Shown piece after piece: positions 19,142 through 27,806 of a stretch of 64,000 bases of DNA. Position numbers and translations under genes: made by a program. The stretch is from Bog-366 sp963722555 (GTDB taxonomy: Bacteria > Acidobacteriota > Terriglobia > UBA7540): NCBI GenBank assembly GCA_963722555.1, contig CAVRNQ010000001.1:620001-684000 (forward strand), written 5' to 3'. The notes under the pieces are model-generated. The model had not been told where the DNA came from. It made no database searches and worked only from the letters and a program-made list of their open reading frames with translations. Position 1 is the first letter of the stretch, and every line of letters starts with the position of its first letter.

Positions 19142-19460
19142 TTAACTGGCCTTGCGGTTTTTCTGTTCGACCTTCTGCTGGATGAAGGCCACGACCTTCT
19201 CCGAGATCTGCAGCATGGTTTCAAAATCCTCAGCGGGGGTATGAATTCTAGCACGTTCGCGCCGATGCCTCTGAATTGTGTGAGGAGCCCATGCTTGAGT
19301 GCAAATTCACGGTCGAGTTTGCAGGCCTCGGTCGCCGGGGCCTTGGTCTTGCGGTCTTCGACGAAGTCGGCGCCGATGAACAGGTCCGGGCCCAGGACAT
19401 CCCCGATGACTTTATACTTCTTTGCCAGGTTTCGGAAGCGCGCCGCACGGGAATCGCCGC
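19142..19460 (-). pseudogene. C-terminal remnant of a class III aminotransferase, frameshifted
   Basis: Read on the minus strand, about 70 codons give KKYKVIGDVLGPDLFIGADF and continue to NVLEFIPPL, the typical end of class III PLP aminotransferases (IGDVRG...G..LRFIPPL). After PPL the frame is lost; in the neighbouring frame the expected end resumes (AEDFETMLQISEKVVAFIQQ and on to a TAA at 19142-19144). The first three quarters of the gene, including the PLP lysine, are absent upstream of about 19460. So it is a decayed fragment, probably once in line with the glycosidase genes downstream. The rest of the gap to 19668 shows no gene. Confidence 0.75.
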
Positions 19461-19668
19461 CGCACCATTGAAACGTCTCCGACCACAGCATATACTACCC
19501 CGCCCTGCTGCACCGGAGAGACACGTTCACCGCCAAGGGTGGAGGCTTGAACCATACGGGGAAAACAGGCCGGCTGAGGGTGCACACCCAGAACAGGACG
19601 TGCGAGCCATCGAACCCAAGGTTCCAGGCCGTGCAGGGTAGCGGTAAACCCCACCTACGAGGAAATCT

Positions 19669-21123
19669 ATGCGACCGACTCTGAGATTGTTGCCGGACCC
19701 GTTGATAGACAGAATCATTGCGGAGGCGCGGGACGTGCTGGGCAAGCTGGGCGTCGAGATCCACAACAAGGCCGTACTCAGCCTGCTCGCCGATCACGGC
19801 GCCGCCGTGGACGGAACCACCTGGAACGCCCGCCTTCCGGAAGGCCTTATCGACAAAGCCCTCGGCACCGTTCCTCGCTCCTTCAAACTCTATGATGTCT
19901 TGGGGAACGAAACCCATGACTTCCAGGATGACCGAGTCTATTTCACTCCCGGCTCGACAGCGCTCAACATTTTGGACAGCCGGACGGGTGAGATGCGCCG
20001 GCCCACGACGGCGGATTACGTTCGCTACGTGAAGTTGATGGGCGGCCTCGGGCACATCGCTTCGCAAAGCACCGCCATGATCCCCGCCGATGTTCATGAG
20101 AAAATCTCCGATAGCTATCGACTCTACCTAAGCCTGCTCTACGGTGAGAAGCCCGTGGTGACAGGGGCTTTCACGATCGAGTCGTTTGAGGTCATGAAGG
20201 ACCTGCAACTGGCCGTGCGGGGAACTGAGCAAGCGCTCCGGGCCAAGCCCCTGACCATCTTCTCCTGCTGCCCTACGGCGCCCATCAAATGGAGCGATGT
20301 GACCAGCCAGAACCTGGTGGACTGCGCCCGCTGGTCGATTCCTGTGGAATTGATCTCCATGCCGCTTTCCGGATTCATGGCGCCCGTCACCCTGGTGGGG
20401 AGCCTGGTTCAGCAAACGGCCGAGAATCTGAGCGGAGTCGTGATCAGCCAACTCGTGAGGCCCGGCGCTCCGATGCTGTACGGCGGCTCGCCGGCCATCT
20501 TCGACGTCCGGTTCGAGACCACCCCGATGGGTGCAATCGAAACCATGATGCTCGATTGCGCGAATAGCGAGATCGGAAAGCGCCTGGGCATGCCTACCCA
20601 GGGTTACATTGCTTTGAGTGACGCGAAGCAATTGGACGCGCAAGCCGGGCTCGAGACGGGCGTGGGCGCGACCTTGGCGGCGCTCTCGGGAATCAACAGT
20701 ATCTCGGGTCCGGGCATGTTGGACTTTGAGAGTTGCCTGAGCCTGGAGAAACTGGTCCTCGATGACGAGATCTGCGCCATGAGTCAGCGCCTGCTGCGCG
20801 GGATCGAGCCGCGGGAAGATTTTCCCTCGCTTCCCATCTTTGAGGAATTGCGGCGCGAGAAGCATTTGCTGATTGCCGATCATACCCGCCGCCACCTGCG
20901 CGACGAAATCACTTTCCCCGGCGCGGTCTTGGATCGTGCCAACCGCGCCCGATGGGCCGCAGATGGCCGTTTAACGTTGCGAGAACGCGCCGGACGGGAG
21001 GTAGAGCGGCTCGTCGCGCACTACAAGCCGTCGCGTCTGCCGGAGGAAACGAAGTCAGAGCTGAAACGCTTGATGCGGGCGGAGGCCCGGCGCTACGGTA
21101 TGGAGACGCTGCCGACGGAGTAA
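19669..21123 (+). CDS. Trimethylamine methyltransferase family protein (MttB-like, non-pyrrolysine)
   Basis: A 484-residue member of the MttB superfamily, TIM-barrel corrinoid-dependent methyltransferases of quaternary amines. Family features: N-terminal ILxxxGVEI-type segment (LGKLGVEIHN), TPGSTALNILD, GGLGHIASQS, and the glycine-rich SGINSISGPGML segment. There is no in-frame amber codon, so it belongs with the non-pyrrolysine members such as the glycine betaine demethylases, not with true trimethylamine enzymes. GAGGAA precedes the ATG. No corrinoid protein (MttC/MtgC type) or reactivase is beside it, so its partner must be elsewhere or its reaction differs. Confidence 0.88.
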   Translation: MRPTLRLLPDPLIDRIIAEARDVLGKLGVEIHNKAVLSLLADHGAAVDGTTWNARLPEGLIDKALGTVPRSFKLYDVLGNETHDFQDDRVYFTPGSTALNILDSRTGEMRRPTTADYVRYVKLMGGLGHIASQSTAMIPADVHEKISDSYRLYLSLLYGEKPVVTGAFTIESFEVMKDLQLAVRGTEQALRAKPLTIFSCCPTAPIKWSDVTSQNLVDCARWSIPVELISMPLSGFMAPVTLVGSLVQQTAENLSGVVISQLVRPGAPMLYGGSPAIFDVRFETTPMGAIETMMLDCANSEIGKRLGMPTQGYIALSDAKQLDAQAGLETGVGATLAALSGINSISGPGMLDFESCLSLEKLVLDDEICAMSQRLLRGIEPREDFPSLPIFEELRREKHLLIADHTRRHLRDEITFPGAVLDRANRARWAADGRLTLRERAGREVERLVAHYKPSRLPEETKSELKRLMRAEARRYGMETLPTE

Positions 21124-21443
21124 TGGTTGCTGGCGCGGGGTAGAGAAGGGCAGCGCCCGCCGTAGCGCTGATCCCGTAGGGCGGGAGGCCCGGGAAGCGC
21201 GAGTCGAAGCGCAAGGGCGAGAAAGTACCGGAAACTCCGGGTCAAGCCACCCCTCCGGCCGGCCTGCGTGTCGATACGCCCGAGGGTCCATCGAAAAGCA
21301 CGTGTAAATCGCAGCCGCCTTCCGGTGCACGGCAATCGCCGACGCATGGCTGAATCAAGCATGTCGGCTTTGTTCTCCTCCTCGTCTGGAAAACGCTTGT
21401 CGGTCCCGCCTGAACGCACGGACTGTATTCATGGACACTCCCT

Positions 21444-21543
21444 AACGCGGATTCCTCACCACGCTGGAGCGCTTTTGGGGGGCTGCCGGAAGGGCGGGGC
21501 TAAAGCCCCGCCCTTCCAACCCCGTGGTGAGAAATCCGGGCTA
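21444..21543. repeat. Palindromic repeat, CCCGGATTTCTCACC family (intact copy A)
   Basis: Ends CGGATTCCTCACCAC and GTGGTGAGAAATCCGGGCTA are inverted. In the centre GGAAGGGCGGGGCT (21488-21501) and AGCCCCGCCCTTCC (21504-21517) form a perfect 14-base-pair stem with a two-base loop. Other copies: 47956 (left half), 57846-58089 (complete, with another element in the loop), 59837 (right half), 62283 (left half). It fills the gap before the response regulator; the rest of 21124-21647 shows no gene. Confidence 0.8.
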
Positions 21544-21647
21544 AAGGAACCTGTGCAATCCGTCGATTAGTAAAGATGAGGGAAACCGGAAGTTGCGCCT
21601 CCCGCTCCGAGCCGGGGCGCGAAAGCGGATCTGCCCGGACAAGCACG

Positions 21648-22790
21648 ATGTTAGACAAAATCCTTTTCGTCGATGACGAGCCTGCCATACTCCAGGGCTA
21701 TCAGCGCCTGCTCCATAGCGATTTTAAAGTGATTACGGCCGTGGGCGCACCAGTTGGACTGCTCCTGCTTAAACGCCAGGGGCCGTTCGCGGTCGTGGTC
21801 TCTGACATGCGGATGCCGGGAATGGATGGCATCGAGTTCCTGCTCAAGGTCAAGAGTTCCGCCCCCGATACGGTCCGCATGATGCTGACCGGCCAATCCG
21901 ATCTCGAAACCGCGGTCAATGCGGTGAACGAAGGAAACATCTTTCGTTTCATGTGCAAGCCGTCTAACAAGGAAACCCTGGTCAAGACTCTGACGGACGG
22001 TGTGGCGCAATATAGTTTAGTCTGCGCTGAGAAGGAACTACTGGAAAGAACGCTACGCGGCACCGTCCACGTCCTCACCGAAGTGCTCAGTCTGGTAAGC
22101 CCTGCAGCCTTTAGCCGTGCCACACGGGTCCGACGATATGTCCATCACGTTGCCACCAAGCTGTCCCTGGTTAGCCCGTGGAGGTTTGAAGTCGCGGCCA
22201 TGATGTCGCAACTGGGCTGTGTCACGCTCGATCCCCATACCATTGAGGTCATTTATACCGGCGGCGAGCTTTCGCCCGAAGAGCAAGCTCAATATGTCAA
22301 CCATCCGTTGGTAGCTCAGGACCTGCTTAAGAATATTCCGCGCCTGGAAAGCATCGCCTGGATGATTGCCTACCAGAACCGACCGCTGCCGGCCGATTGG
22401 GATCTCAACAACCGGGAAATGGCCGACATGCGGCTCGGTGCCCAAATACTATCTGCGGCCCTCATCTTTGACCGACTTCTGCGCAAACGCTATTCCAGGG
22501 TAGACGCAGCCCACTATCTCGCCCGGAAATTCGAAGATTTGGATAACATCATTGAGGCCCTGATGGAGTTGGAGCCCGAGGTCGCGGGCCAAGACACCCA
22601 GACCGCCCACATTGCAGATCTCCCCGCAGGGATGATCCTGGAGCAAGAGGTTCGAACCAATACGGGGCTCTTGGTGGCTGCCAAAGGGCAGGAAGTTACT
22701 CCCCTGCTTCTGCTCAAACTCAAGAGCTATTCGGCCGAAGGAGCCATCGCCGATGAAGTTGCCGCGTCCACACCGAAGTTTGCGCAATAG
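21648..22790 (+). CDS. Response regulator with degenerate HD-GYP domain
   Basis: A 380-residue protein. Receiver domain 1-125 with acidic pair DDE, phospho-acceptor Asp in VVSDMRMPGMDG and the late Lys of CKPSNKE. The rest has the shape of an HD-GYP module: SRATRVRRYV where the first His is expected, AAMMSQLGCVTL where AALLHDIGK would be, and YQNRPLPADW instead of the HHE/GYP loop, ending in the usual LPAGMILEQEV beta tail. So the HD dyad and GYP are missing, and c-di-GMP hydrolysis is very unlikely; a binding or scaffold role is more plausible. The ATG at 21648 is chosen because the receiver begins there (MLDKILFVDDEP). Confidence 0.85.
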   Translation: MLDKILFVDDEPAILQGYQRLLHSDFKVITAVGAPVGLLLLKRQGPFAVVVSDMRMPGMDGIEFLLKVKSSAPDTVRMMLTGQSDLETAVNAVNEGNIFRFMCKPSNKETLVKTLTDGVAQYSLVCAEKELLERTLRGTVHVLTEVLSLVSPAAFSRATRVRRYVHHVATKLSLVSPWRFEVAAMMSQLGCVTLDPHTIEVIYTGGELSPEEQAQYVNHPLVAQDLLKNIPRLESIAWMIAYQNRPLPADWDLNNREMADMRLGAQILSAALIFDRLLRKRYSRVDAAHYLARKFEDLDNIIEALMELEPEVAGQDTQTAHIADLPAGMILEQEVRTNTGLLVAAKGQEVTPLLLLKLKSYSAEGAIADEVAASTPKFAQ

Positions 22791-23001
22791 GGTTCCGGTG
22801 ACGACGGAGATGTAGGCGTCGATCGTCTCCCGGCAAGTTAGGCCCCTCTTTGGGGGGTTAGAGGGCTACCTCTGGCCTAAGAGGGAGGTAGCGTGGACCC
22901 CGTTCACCGGGGGGCCGTGGCCCTGACCGGGGGGAGATGAACTGCCGCGCACCCCGGACATGGAGTCCACCCTGCCCCCCGCGGGCAGCCTCGCGAGTCG
23001 T
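22791..23001. other. Convergent gap with small GC-rich hairpins
   Basis: Between two convergent genes. It contains short inverted repeats such as CTACCTCTGG...GAGGTAG and two runs of CACCGGGGGG/GACCGGGGGG. No gene and no clear T-tailed terminator was seen. Confidence 0.4.
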
Positions 23002-25212
23002 TCACTTGGGCCCGGGCGTGTGCAGGTATTTCTTGAGGCGATCTCTGTCTCCCCAGACCGATTCTGTATGGGCGAGGATTTCTTCGGGCGTGAGCCAAAG
23101 CGGCTTCATTTTTCTTTGGCTATGCAATTTGGCCATATCGTTAAAGTGCGGCGATGCTGGGTTCTCGGATTCCCCGTAAGGAAGAAGGCTCCAGGCCTTC
23201 TTGGGATTGCTTTCCTCAACCACCAGCAGGTGCCCCCAGCCGTCATCGCAATGAATCGTGCCATCTTCCTGTAGCGGACCGTCATCAGGATGGAGCACGT
23301 CAAACACCCCCGTGCCATCCAGGGCAAATGTACCACCCCGTTCGACGACGCTCACTCGACCCCAGGCGACCTCCGCCTTACCAAAGTGCTTTTCAATTCG
23401 CTCGATGGCTTCCTCGAGGGCCGCGAGGGCCATCTCCTGCTCTTCTCGTGAATCGAGATTGATGTCGTAGCGCGAGTAGGCGAGGAAACGCGAGAACCTC
23501 GCGGAAGAGAACAGGTCGCGGTAGGCCTGGCCCCAGAACCAGATGTAAGTTTGGGCGGCGGTGTCTGGAGCCGAACGGCGGTCCCATGACTTGAGGATAT
23601 CGATGGCCCGGCGCATTCGCGGGTCGCTCACTTCACTCTGTTTCCTTTCGAACGCTCGAGTTAACAAGGGGACGATGACGTCCGCGGGCACCACGTAAGT
23701 GTCGTATGCCAGGGATTTCATCTCATCCAGCGTGAACCTTCTATCCTGCGCCAGCACTTTCAGGAGCCTTTCTCCGCGCGGGTTCAGATCCTCCTGGCTG
23801 ATTTCCGGCTTCTGTACCGAAATCAAGTAGTAGGGAGCGGGTTCGAGCGGGGAGAGGCCCGAGTTCACCGTGGATAGCCAGGGTGGATTATTGCAGTTTT
23901 GGATGAAGCCGGAGGGCGGATTCAGCAATTGGGGGTACTTCTCCAACGGAAAGTACGGACCCCACTCCGTTGCCTTGACCCAGCCGGGCACGGGCTTGCG
24001 CCAGTCGTAACCGTCCGCGCGCTGGGCGACATTGGCGTTGTGGACCCAATAGATGTTCTCCCGATCTGTATAGAGAAGGTTCCAGCGCGGCATGAGGTGC
24101 AGGGCGGCCACGGCTTTGAAATCCGCGAGATTCCGGGCCTTCATGAAACGGTACAGGTTGGTGGAATAATTCACGCCGTCGTAGTTGGGCAACTTGACCG
24201 CGTAGGCACGGTGTTTTTCCTTATCGAATTTGACGATAGGCCCGTGGTGAGTGTAGTAGCAGGGCAGGGTGAGCGTTTCCATCCCTTTGGGGCCTTTGAT
24301 CCGGAACGTCTCATCCGCGACCTCGATCTCGCGCCACGCGCCTTCGTAGAGATACTGGTGGGGGTTCTGGGGATTGAGTTTCTCCTCGTACGCATCTGAA
24401 ATGTTGGGAGAGTTCCAGGTGGCAGACCAGGTGATCTTATCGTTGAGGCCGTCCAAAAAGAACGGGCTGCCGAACCAACTGATGCCCGCCGTGTCCAGTT
24501 TCCCTGGCGTGATGAGGTGGGCCTCGTAATTCTGGAAGCGATTGGCCCAGGGCATGTGGGTGTGTTCGACGTGGATGATGCATCCGTCGGCGGACTTTGC
24601 CGGCGCGATGGCAAACTGATTGGAGCCCAGATTCGGGAACGAGGCCGGGAGGTCCAGGAGCTTGCTGAGCGCCTCATGGATACTATAGAAGCGCAGATAA
24701 TGGCTGCGCTCCAGGGCTTCGACATCTTCCGGCGCAATACTGTCGATCCAGGCCGGCACTTCCGCGCGGTGCTCTTCGATATAGGCATTCACACCCCGAG
24801 CGAAGCCCGACAGAATCCTGTAGACCTGGGGATCGATCTGGTCGCGGCGATCGACCACGGTCCGCTTGGTGCGCAGCAGCCGCTGCAGATAATCGCCGTC
24901 CCAGCGATATTCGTAGGGGATAAACCGCAGGTAGCCGTCGCCGAGCGCCTCAAAGCCCAGCACTTCCGCCCGCCGCCCTTGCGCGTCGCGATACTGTAGC
25001 ATCATCTTCTCGAGGTGGTCCTGAGCCTGCGCGTAACCGTAACCGAAGAAGGTTGCCTCCTCGGTCTCGCCCACAATGTGGGGGACGCCGTATTCGTCGC
25101 GGTAGATGCTGACCTGATCAGCCAATGGGTCACGCGCCTGAAGATGCAAAGCTGGGGCAAGGACTACAGAAAGGAGAACGAAGACAAATCTGTTATCGAG
25201 AATGCGTTTCAT
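23002..25212 (-). CDS. Penicillin acylase family N-terminal-nucleophile hydrolase (secreted)
   Basis: A 736-residue precursor of the penicillin acylase / acyl-homoserine-lactone acylase family (Ntn hydrolases). A signal peptide (FVFVLLSVVLAPALHLQA) is followed by the alpha-chain start YRDEYGVPHIVGET and the autocleavage/catalytic site with S197 in LGSNQFAIAP. The beta-chain contains the expected HTHMPW and GLNDKITW-type segments. Such proteins self-cleave to two chains in the periplasm and hydrolyse amide bonds of acyl groups. Substrate cannot be told; penicillins, acyl-homoserine lactones and peptides are all possible. I chose the ATG at 25212 because the upstream in-frame stretch is repeat DNA. 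Confidence 0.88.
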   Translation of the reverse strand: MKRILDNRFVFVLLSVVLAPALHLQARDPLADQVSIYRDEYGVPHIVGETEEATFFGYGYAQAQDHLEKMMLQYRDAQGRRAEVLGFEALGDGYLRFIPYEYRWDGDYLQRLLRTKRTVVDRRDQIDPQVYRILSGFARGVNAYIEEHRAEVPAWIDSIAPEDVEALERSHYLRFYSIHEALSKLLDLPASFPNLGSNQFAIAPAKSADGCIIHVEHTHMPWANRFQNYEAHLITPGKLDTAGISWFGSPFFLDGLNDKITWSATWNSPNISDAYEEKLNPQNPHQYLYEGAWREIEVADETFRIKGPKGMETLTLPCYYTHHGPIVKFDKEKHRAYAVKLPNYDGVNYSTNLYRFMKARNLADFKAVAALHLMPRWNLLYTDRENIYWVHNANVAQRADGYDWRKPVPGWVKATEWGPYFPLEKYPQLLNPPSGFIQNCNNPPWLSTVNSGLSPLEPAPYYLISVQKPEISQEDLNPRGERLLKVLAQDRRFTLDEMKSLAYDTYVVPADVIVPLLTRAFERKQSEVSDPRMRRAIDILKSWDRRSAPDTAAQTYIWFWGQAYRDLFSSARFSRFLAYSRYDINLDSREEQEMALAALEEAIERIEKHFGKAEVAWGRVSVVERGGTFALDGTGVFDVLHPDDGPLQEDGTIHCDDGWGHLLVVEESNPKKAWSLLPYGESENPASPHFNDMAKLHSQRKMKPLWLTPEEILAHTESVWGDRDRLKKYLHTPGPK

Positions 25213-25230
25213 GTTTAACCCTGTCACTGA

Positions 25231-25672
25231 CAGGCTGCTGAAAAAGCCTCGCGCTGATGTCATCCCGAGCCCTTCGCTGTCATCCTGAGTCCATCGCCGC
25301 CATTCCGAGTCCTTCGCTGTCATTCTGAGCGAAGCGAAGAATCTCGCTCTGCCCGCTCTGCAGAAACTCGATGCGTAAGTCATTTCGATTCACCATAGCG
25401 ACACTGTCATCCTGAGTCCCGGTTCTTTCGGGACGAAGGATCTGCATTTGTCTTTGTTACTGAAAACCCATGCAGATCCTTCGCTGCTGCTCAGGATGAC
25501 AGTTTGGGTGATTGCTTTTCCTCATCGAGTTTCTGCCCATCATGGGCAGCCGGAAAGGCTGTCAATGCTCAGGATAAACTGCGCGAAGGATCTGCTTGGT
25601 TCATTTTCAATAAGAAACAGCAGATGCTTCGCTGCGCTCAGCATGACAGATGCCCCTTTTCAGCAGCCTGCT
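25231..25672. repeat. Compound TCATCCTGAG-family repeat (copy 2)
   Basis: A long array bounded by CAGGCTGCTGAAAAAG and its inverse CTTTTCAGCAGCCTG. It holds several inner units, including CATCCTGAGTCC, GTCATTCTGAGCGAAGCG and inverse GCTCAGGATGACAG, and a sub-element ggttctttcgg...cgaaggatctgcat that is almost the same as in the copy at 42.4 kb. It lies upstream of the acylase gene and has no coding frame with a recognisable product. Confidence 0.75.
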
Positions 25673-25793
25673 AAGTTACCGAGACCTTGCATCGAACCGC
25701 GTGGTCAAGCGACTTTCCCATTTTCTTAGGAAATTTGCAACGCTTGCCGGTATTTCGAATGTTCCCCGAACCGCAGGCACCGACCCTGGAGCG

Positions 25794-25890
25794 AGTAGCA
25801 CGGACCTGTTTTGAAGGTCCGCGGTTCGTCCCCCATGGATACCCAAAGGCCGCGGACCTACCAAACAGGTCCGCGCTACGCTGGTTTCGC
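25794..25890. repeat. Palindromic repeat with GGACCTG/CAGGTCC arms
   Basis: AGCACGGACCTGTTTTG and CAAACAGGTCCGCGCT are inverted, and inner GGTCCGCGG / CCGCGGACC also pair. Related pieces (GCCAGCGTAGCGCGGACCTC) recur at 26534-26580. No gene was seen. Confidence 0.6.
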
Positions 25891-25909
25891 CCCGAATTAC
25901 CGCTCAATC

Positions 25910-26090
25910 TGTGCATTTTCGGCCAAAAAACCCGATCGATTGTCGTCCATTATCGCGGAATTGGTGCATTCTCTGCCAAAAAGTCGTGTCGATTCTCGGT
26001 CATTGTGTCACGCGTCCCTTTTTTTTCATACACATAGTCGGGTCGATCTTCATTTTTAACATCTTTTGGGGTCAGCGCCCCGTTTCGGAC
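25910..26090. repeat. AT-rich degenerate repeat array (first locus)
   Basis: Four or so weakly alike units, each beginning CATTTT/CATTCT/TTTTCAT and spaced 30-50 bases, ending with TTCATTTTTAACATCTTTTG. The last unit matches TTCATTTTTAACATCTTTTT at 41930, so this is a second site of the array at 41.67-41.95 kb. AT content is clearly higher than in flanking DNA. The rest of the 1.6-kb gap to 26834 holds the repeat at 26589 and a CCCCTCCTGGTTCAGGAGGGG palindrome near 26500; no gene was seen. Confidence 0.55.
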
Positions 26091-26588
26091 CTTGAAAAGG
26101 ACATTCGTGAATCGCCACAATTGGCGCAGGCTGGAATCTTCCATTCTCTGCATGAGCAGCGCATTTTCGTCCTGGGGAGCCATCAGGGTGTTGCGATTCT
26201 AGGGGGATAAACTGATCGGGACGCGCCTCAGGCGGAGCCCTGTTCGGCCCACAGAACCTACCGCTCCAGGCTAGCACCGTACCCGAGGCTTGTCAAGACA
26301 GTTATTATCTGTATAGCCTACGGGTAGGCAAAATCTCTCGCGAAAGCGCCTAATTGTCCGAACACGTGCCTGCACGCAAGCAGATTTAGCCTCATGCGCT
26401 GCGCTTATTCCCCTTCTGGCTCAGTAGGGGGCTGGGTGTGATCGTGGCCGCCACCCCTTAGTCCCCTCCTCAGAGAGGAGGGGAGTTCGGCTTGCTTATT
26501 CCCCTCCTGGTTCAGGAGGGGGTCAGGGGGTGGTCAAGCCAGCGTAGCGCGGACCTCCGCCGTGTGAGATCCGCGGCTTCTCGGTACT

Positions 26589-26747
26589 GGTGTCATTTGC
26601 GAGACACGGGCGCTCCCAGGTGCAGTCATTCCCGCGCAAGCGGGAATCTACTCCGCAAGCCATTGGAAATGCGCCGCCGACGGACTGGATTCCCGCGTTC
26701 GCGGGAATGACCAATATTTCGAAAGGGATCCCATTGCAAATGACACC
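26589..26747. repeat. MITE-like nested inverted repeat
   Basis: Outer ends GGTGTCATTTGC (26589-26600) and GCAAATGACACC (26736-26747) are exact inverses. Inside are two hairpins, ATTCCCGCGCAAGCGGGAAT and ATTCCCGCGTTCGCGGGAAT, the widespread TCATTCCCGC type. So one palindromic element sits within another. It ends about 90 bases before the TPR gene. Confidence 0.7.
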
Positions 26748-26834
26748 AGCACCGGCATTTCGCCCCCGCCGGGCAACAGGGGTGGTAGAATGCCCACACA
26801 TCGTCGTAGTGATTCCCGCTTTCGGGAGGTGCCG

Positions 26835-27806
26835 ATGCGGCGTCAACCGCTCGTGACCATCCTCATGCTCATCATAGCAGCGATTCTGCCGCTACCCATG
26901 CAGGCGCAGCAAGCGCCCTTTACCCAGGAGCAGGTCAGCAACATGGTGCGCGCCGGACTGGGAGATGATTCGGGCGCGGAGCTGATCGAGCAGCGCGGGA
27001 TTGATTTCGCCCCAGCAGAGGACTTTCTCCAAAGCCTCAAAGCCGCAGGCGCGAGCGAGGTGTTTCTTAAAGCGCTGCGCGCGGCCAAGCACCCGCCGCA
27101 GGCCGACGAAGCAGCCAAGAAGCCGCTCGACCAAGTGCAAGTCATTCTCTTGCTGGCAGGCCAAGTGCCGAGCCATCGGGTGGCGATGCTGGTCCGTGAG
27201 CGCGGTGTTAATTTTGAGCCTGCGGATGACTATCTCCAGCAAGTTCGCCTGGGCGGAGGCGACGAGGAATTAATCAGCACGCTGAAGAACGCCAAGGTGA
27301 CGAAGCCCGTAAACGTTGATCCGGCGGCGCAGGCGCGACAGGCACAAGTGCAGCAGCACGTGGCGCACGGAGCGGAATTCTTTCAGAACAGCCGGTACGC
27401 GGACGCCGAGAAGGAGTACCGCGCAGCAGTTCTTCTGGACCCGCAGAACGCCGACTTGCACGCTGCCCTTTCCCGCGCTCTGAACGGTCAAAGGAAGACG
27501 GAGGAAGCGCTGGCAGAAGCGCGCGAGGCCCTGCGCTTTAATCCCGGAAGTGACCTTGGGCATTGCAGCCTCGGCAATGCGCTCAGAAAGAAGGGCGACT
27601 TGGGCGGCGCGATTGCCGAGTATCACGAGGCGCTCCACTTAAACCCGAATCTTGCAGAGGCGCACAACAACCTCGGCGTCGCGCTGGAGCGGAAAGGCGA
27701 CTCGCGGGGATCTCTCGAGGAATACCGCGCGGCATACATGCTTGACCCCAAGAAACCGACCTATCAGAAGAATTACGAGCGCTTGTTGCAGCAGGTGAAT
27801 AAATGA
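26835..27806 (+). CDS. Secreted TPR protein with duplicated N-terminal domain
   Basis: A 323-residue protein: signal peptide (LVTILMLIIAAILPLPMQAQ), then two tandem copies of a roughly 60-residue helical unit (about 28-85 and 98-155; shared pattern RGIDFAPAEDFLQSL / RGVNFEPADDYLQQV), then four or so TPRs (about 175-315, e.g. LAEAHNNLGVALERKGDSRG). Such proteins are common in acidobacteria and act as periplasmic or surface scaffolds; no enzyme motif is present. GGGAGGT lies four bases before the ATG at 26835. The stop overlaps the ATG of the next gene (ATGA), suggesting joint translation. Confidence 0.85.
   Translation: MRRQPLVTILMLIIAAILPLPMQAQQAPFTQEQVSNMVRAGLGDDSGAELIEQRGIDFAPAEDFLQSLKAAGASEVFLKALRAAKHPPQADEAAKKPLDQVQVILLLAGQVPSHRVAMLVRERGVNFEPADDYLQQVRLGGGDEELISTLKNAKVTKPVNVDPAAQARQAQVQQHVAHGAEFFQNSRYADAEKEYRAAVLLDPQNADLHAALSRALNGQRKTEEALAEAREALRFNPGSDLGHCSLGNALRKKGDLGGAIAEYHEALHLNPNLAEAHNNLGVALERKGDSRGSLEEYRAAYMLDPKKPTYQKNYERLLQQVNK

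Noticed and set aside
19669..21123. Pyrrolysine-type trimethylamine methyltransferase
   Set aside because: The frame is open through the region where the amber codon would lie, and no pyl genes are present in the window.
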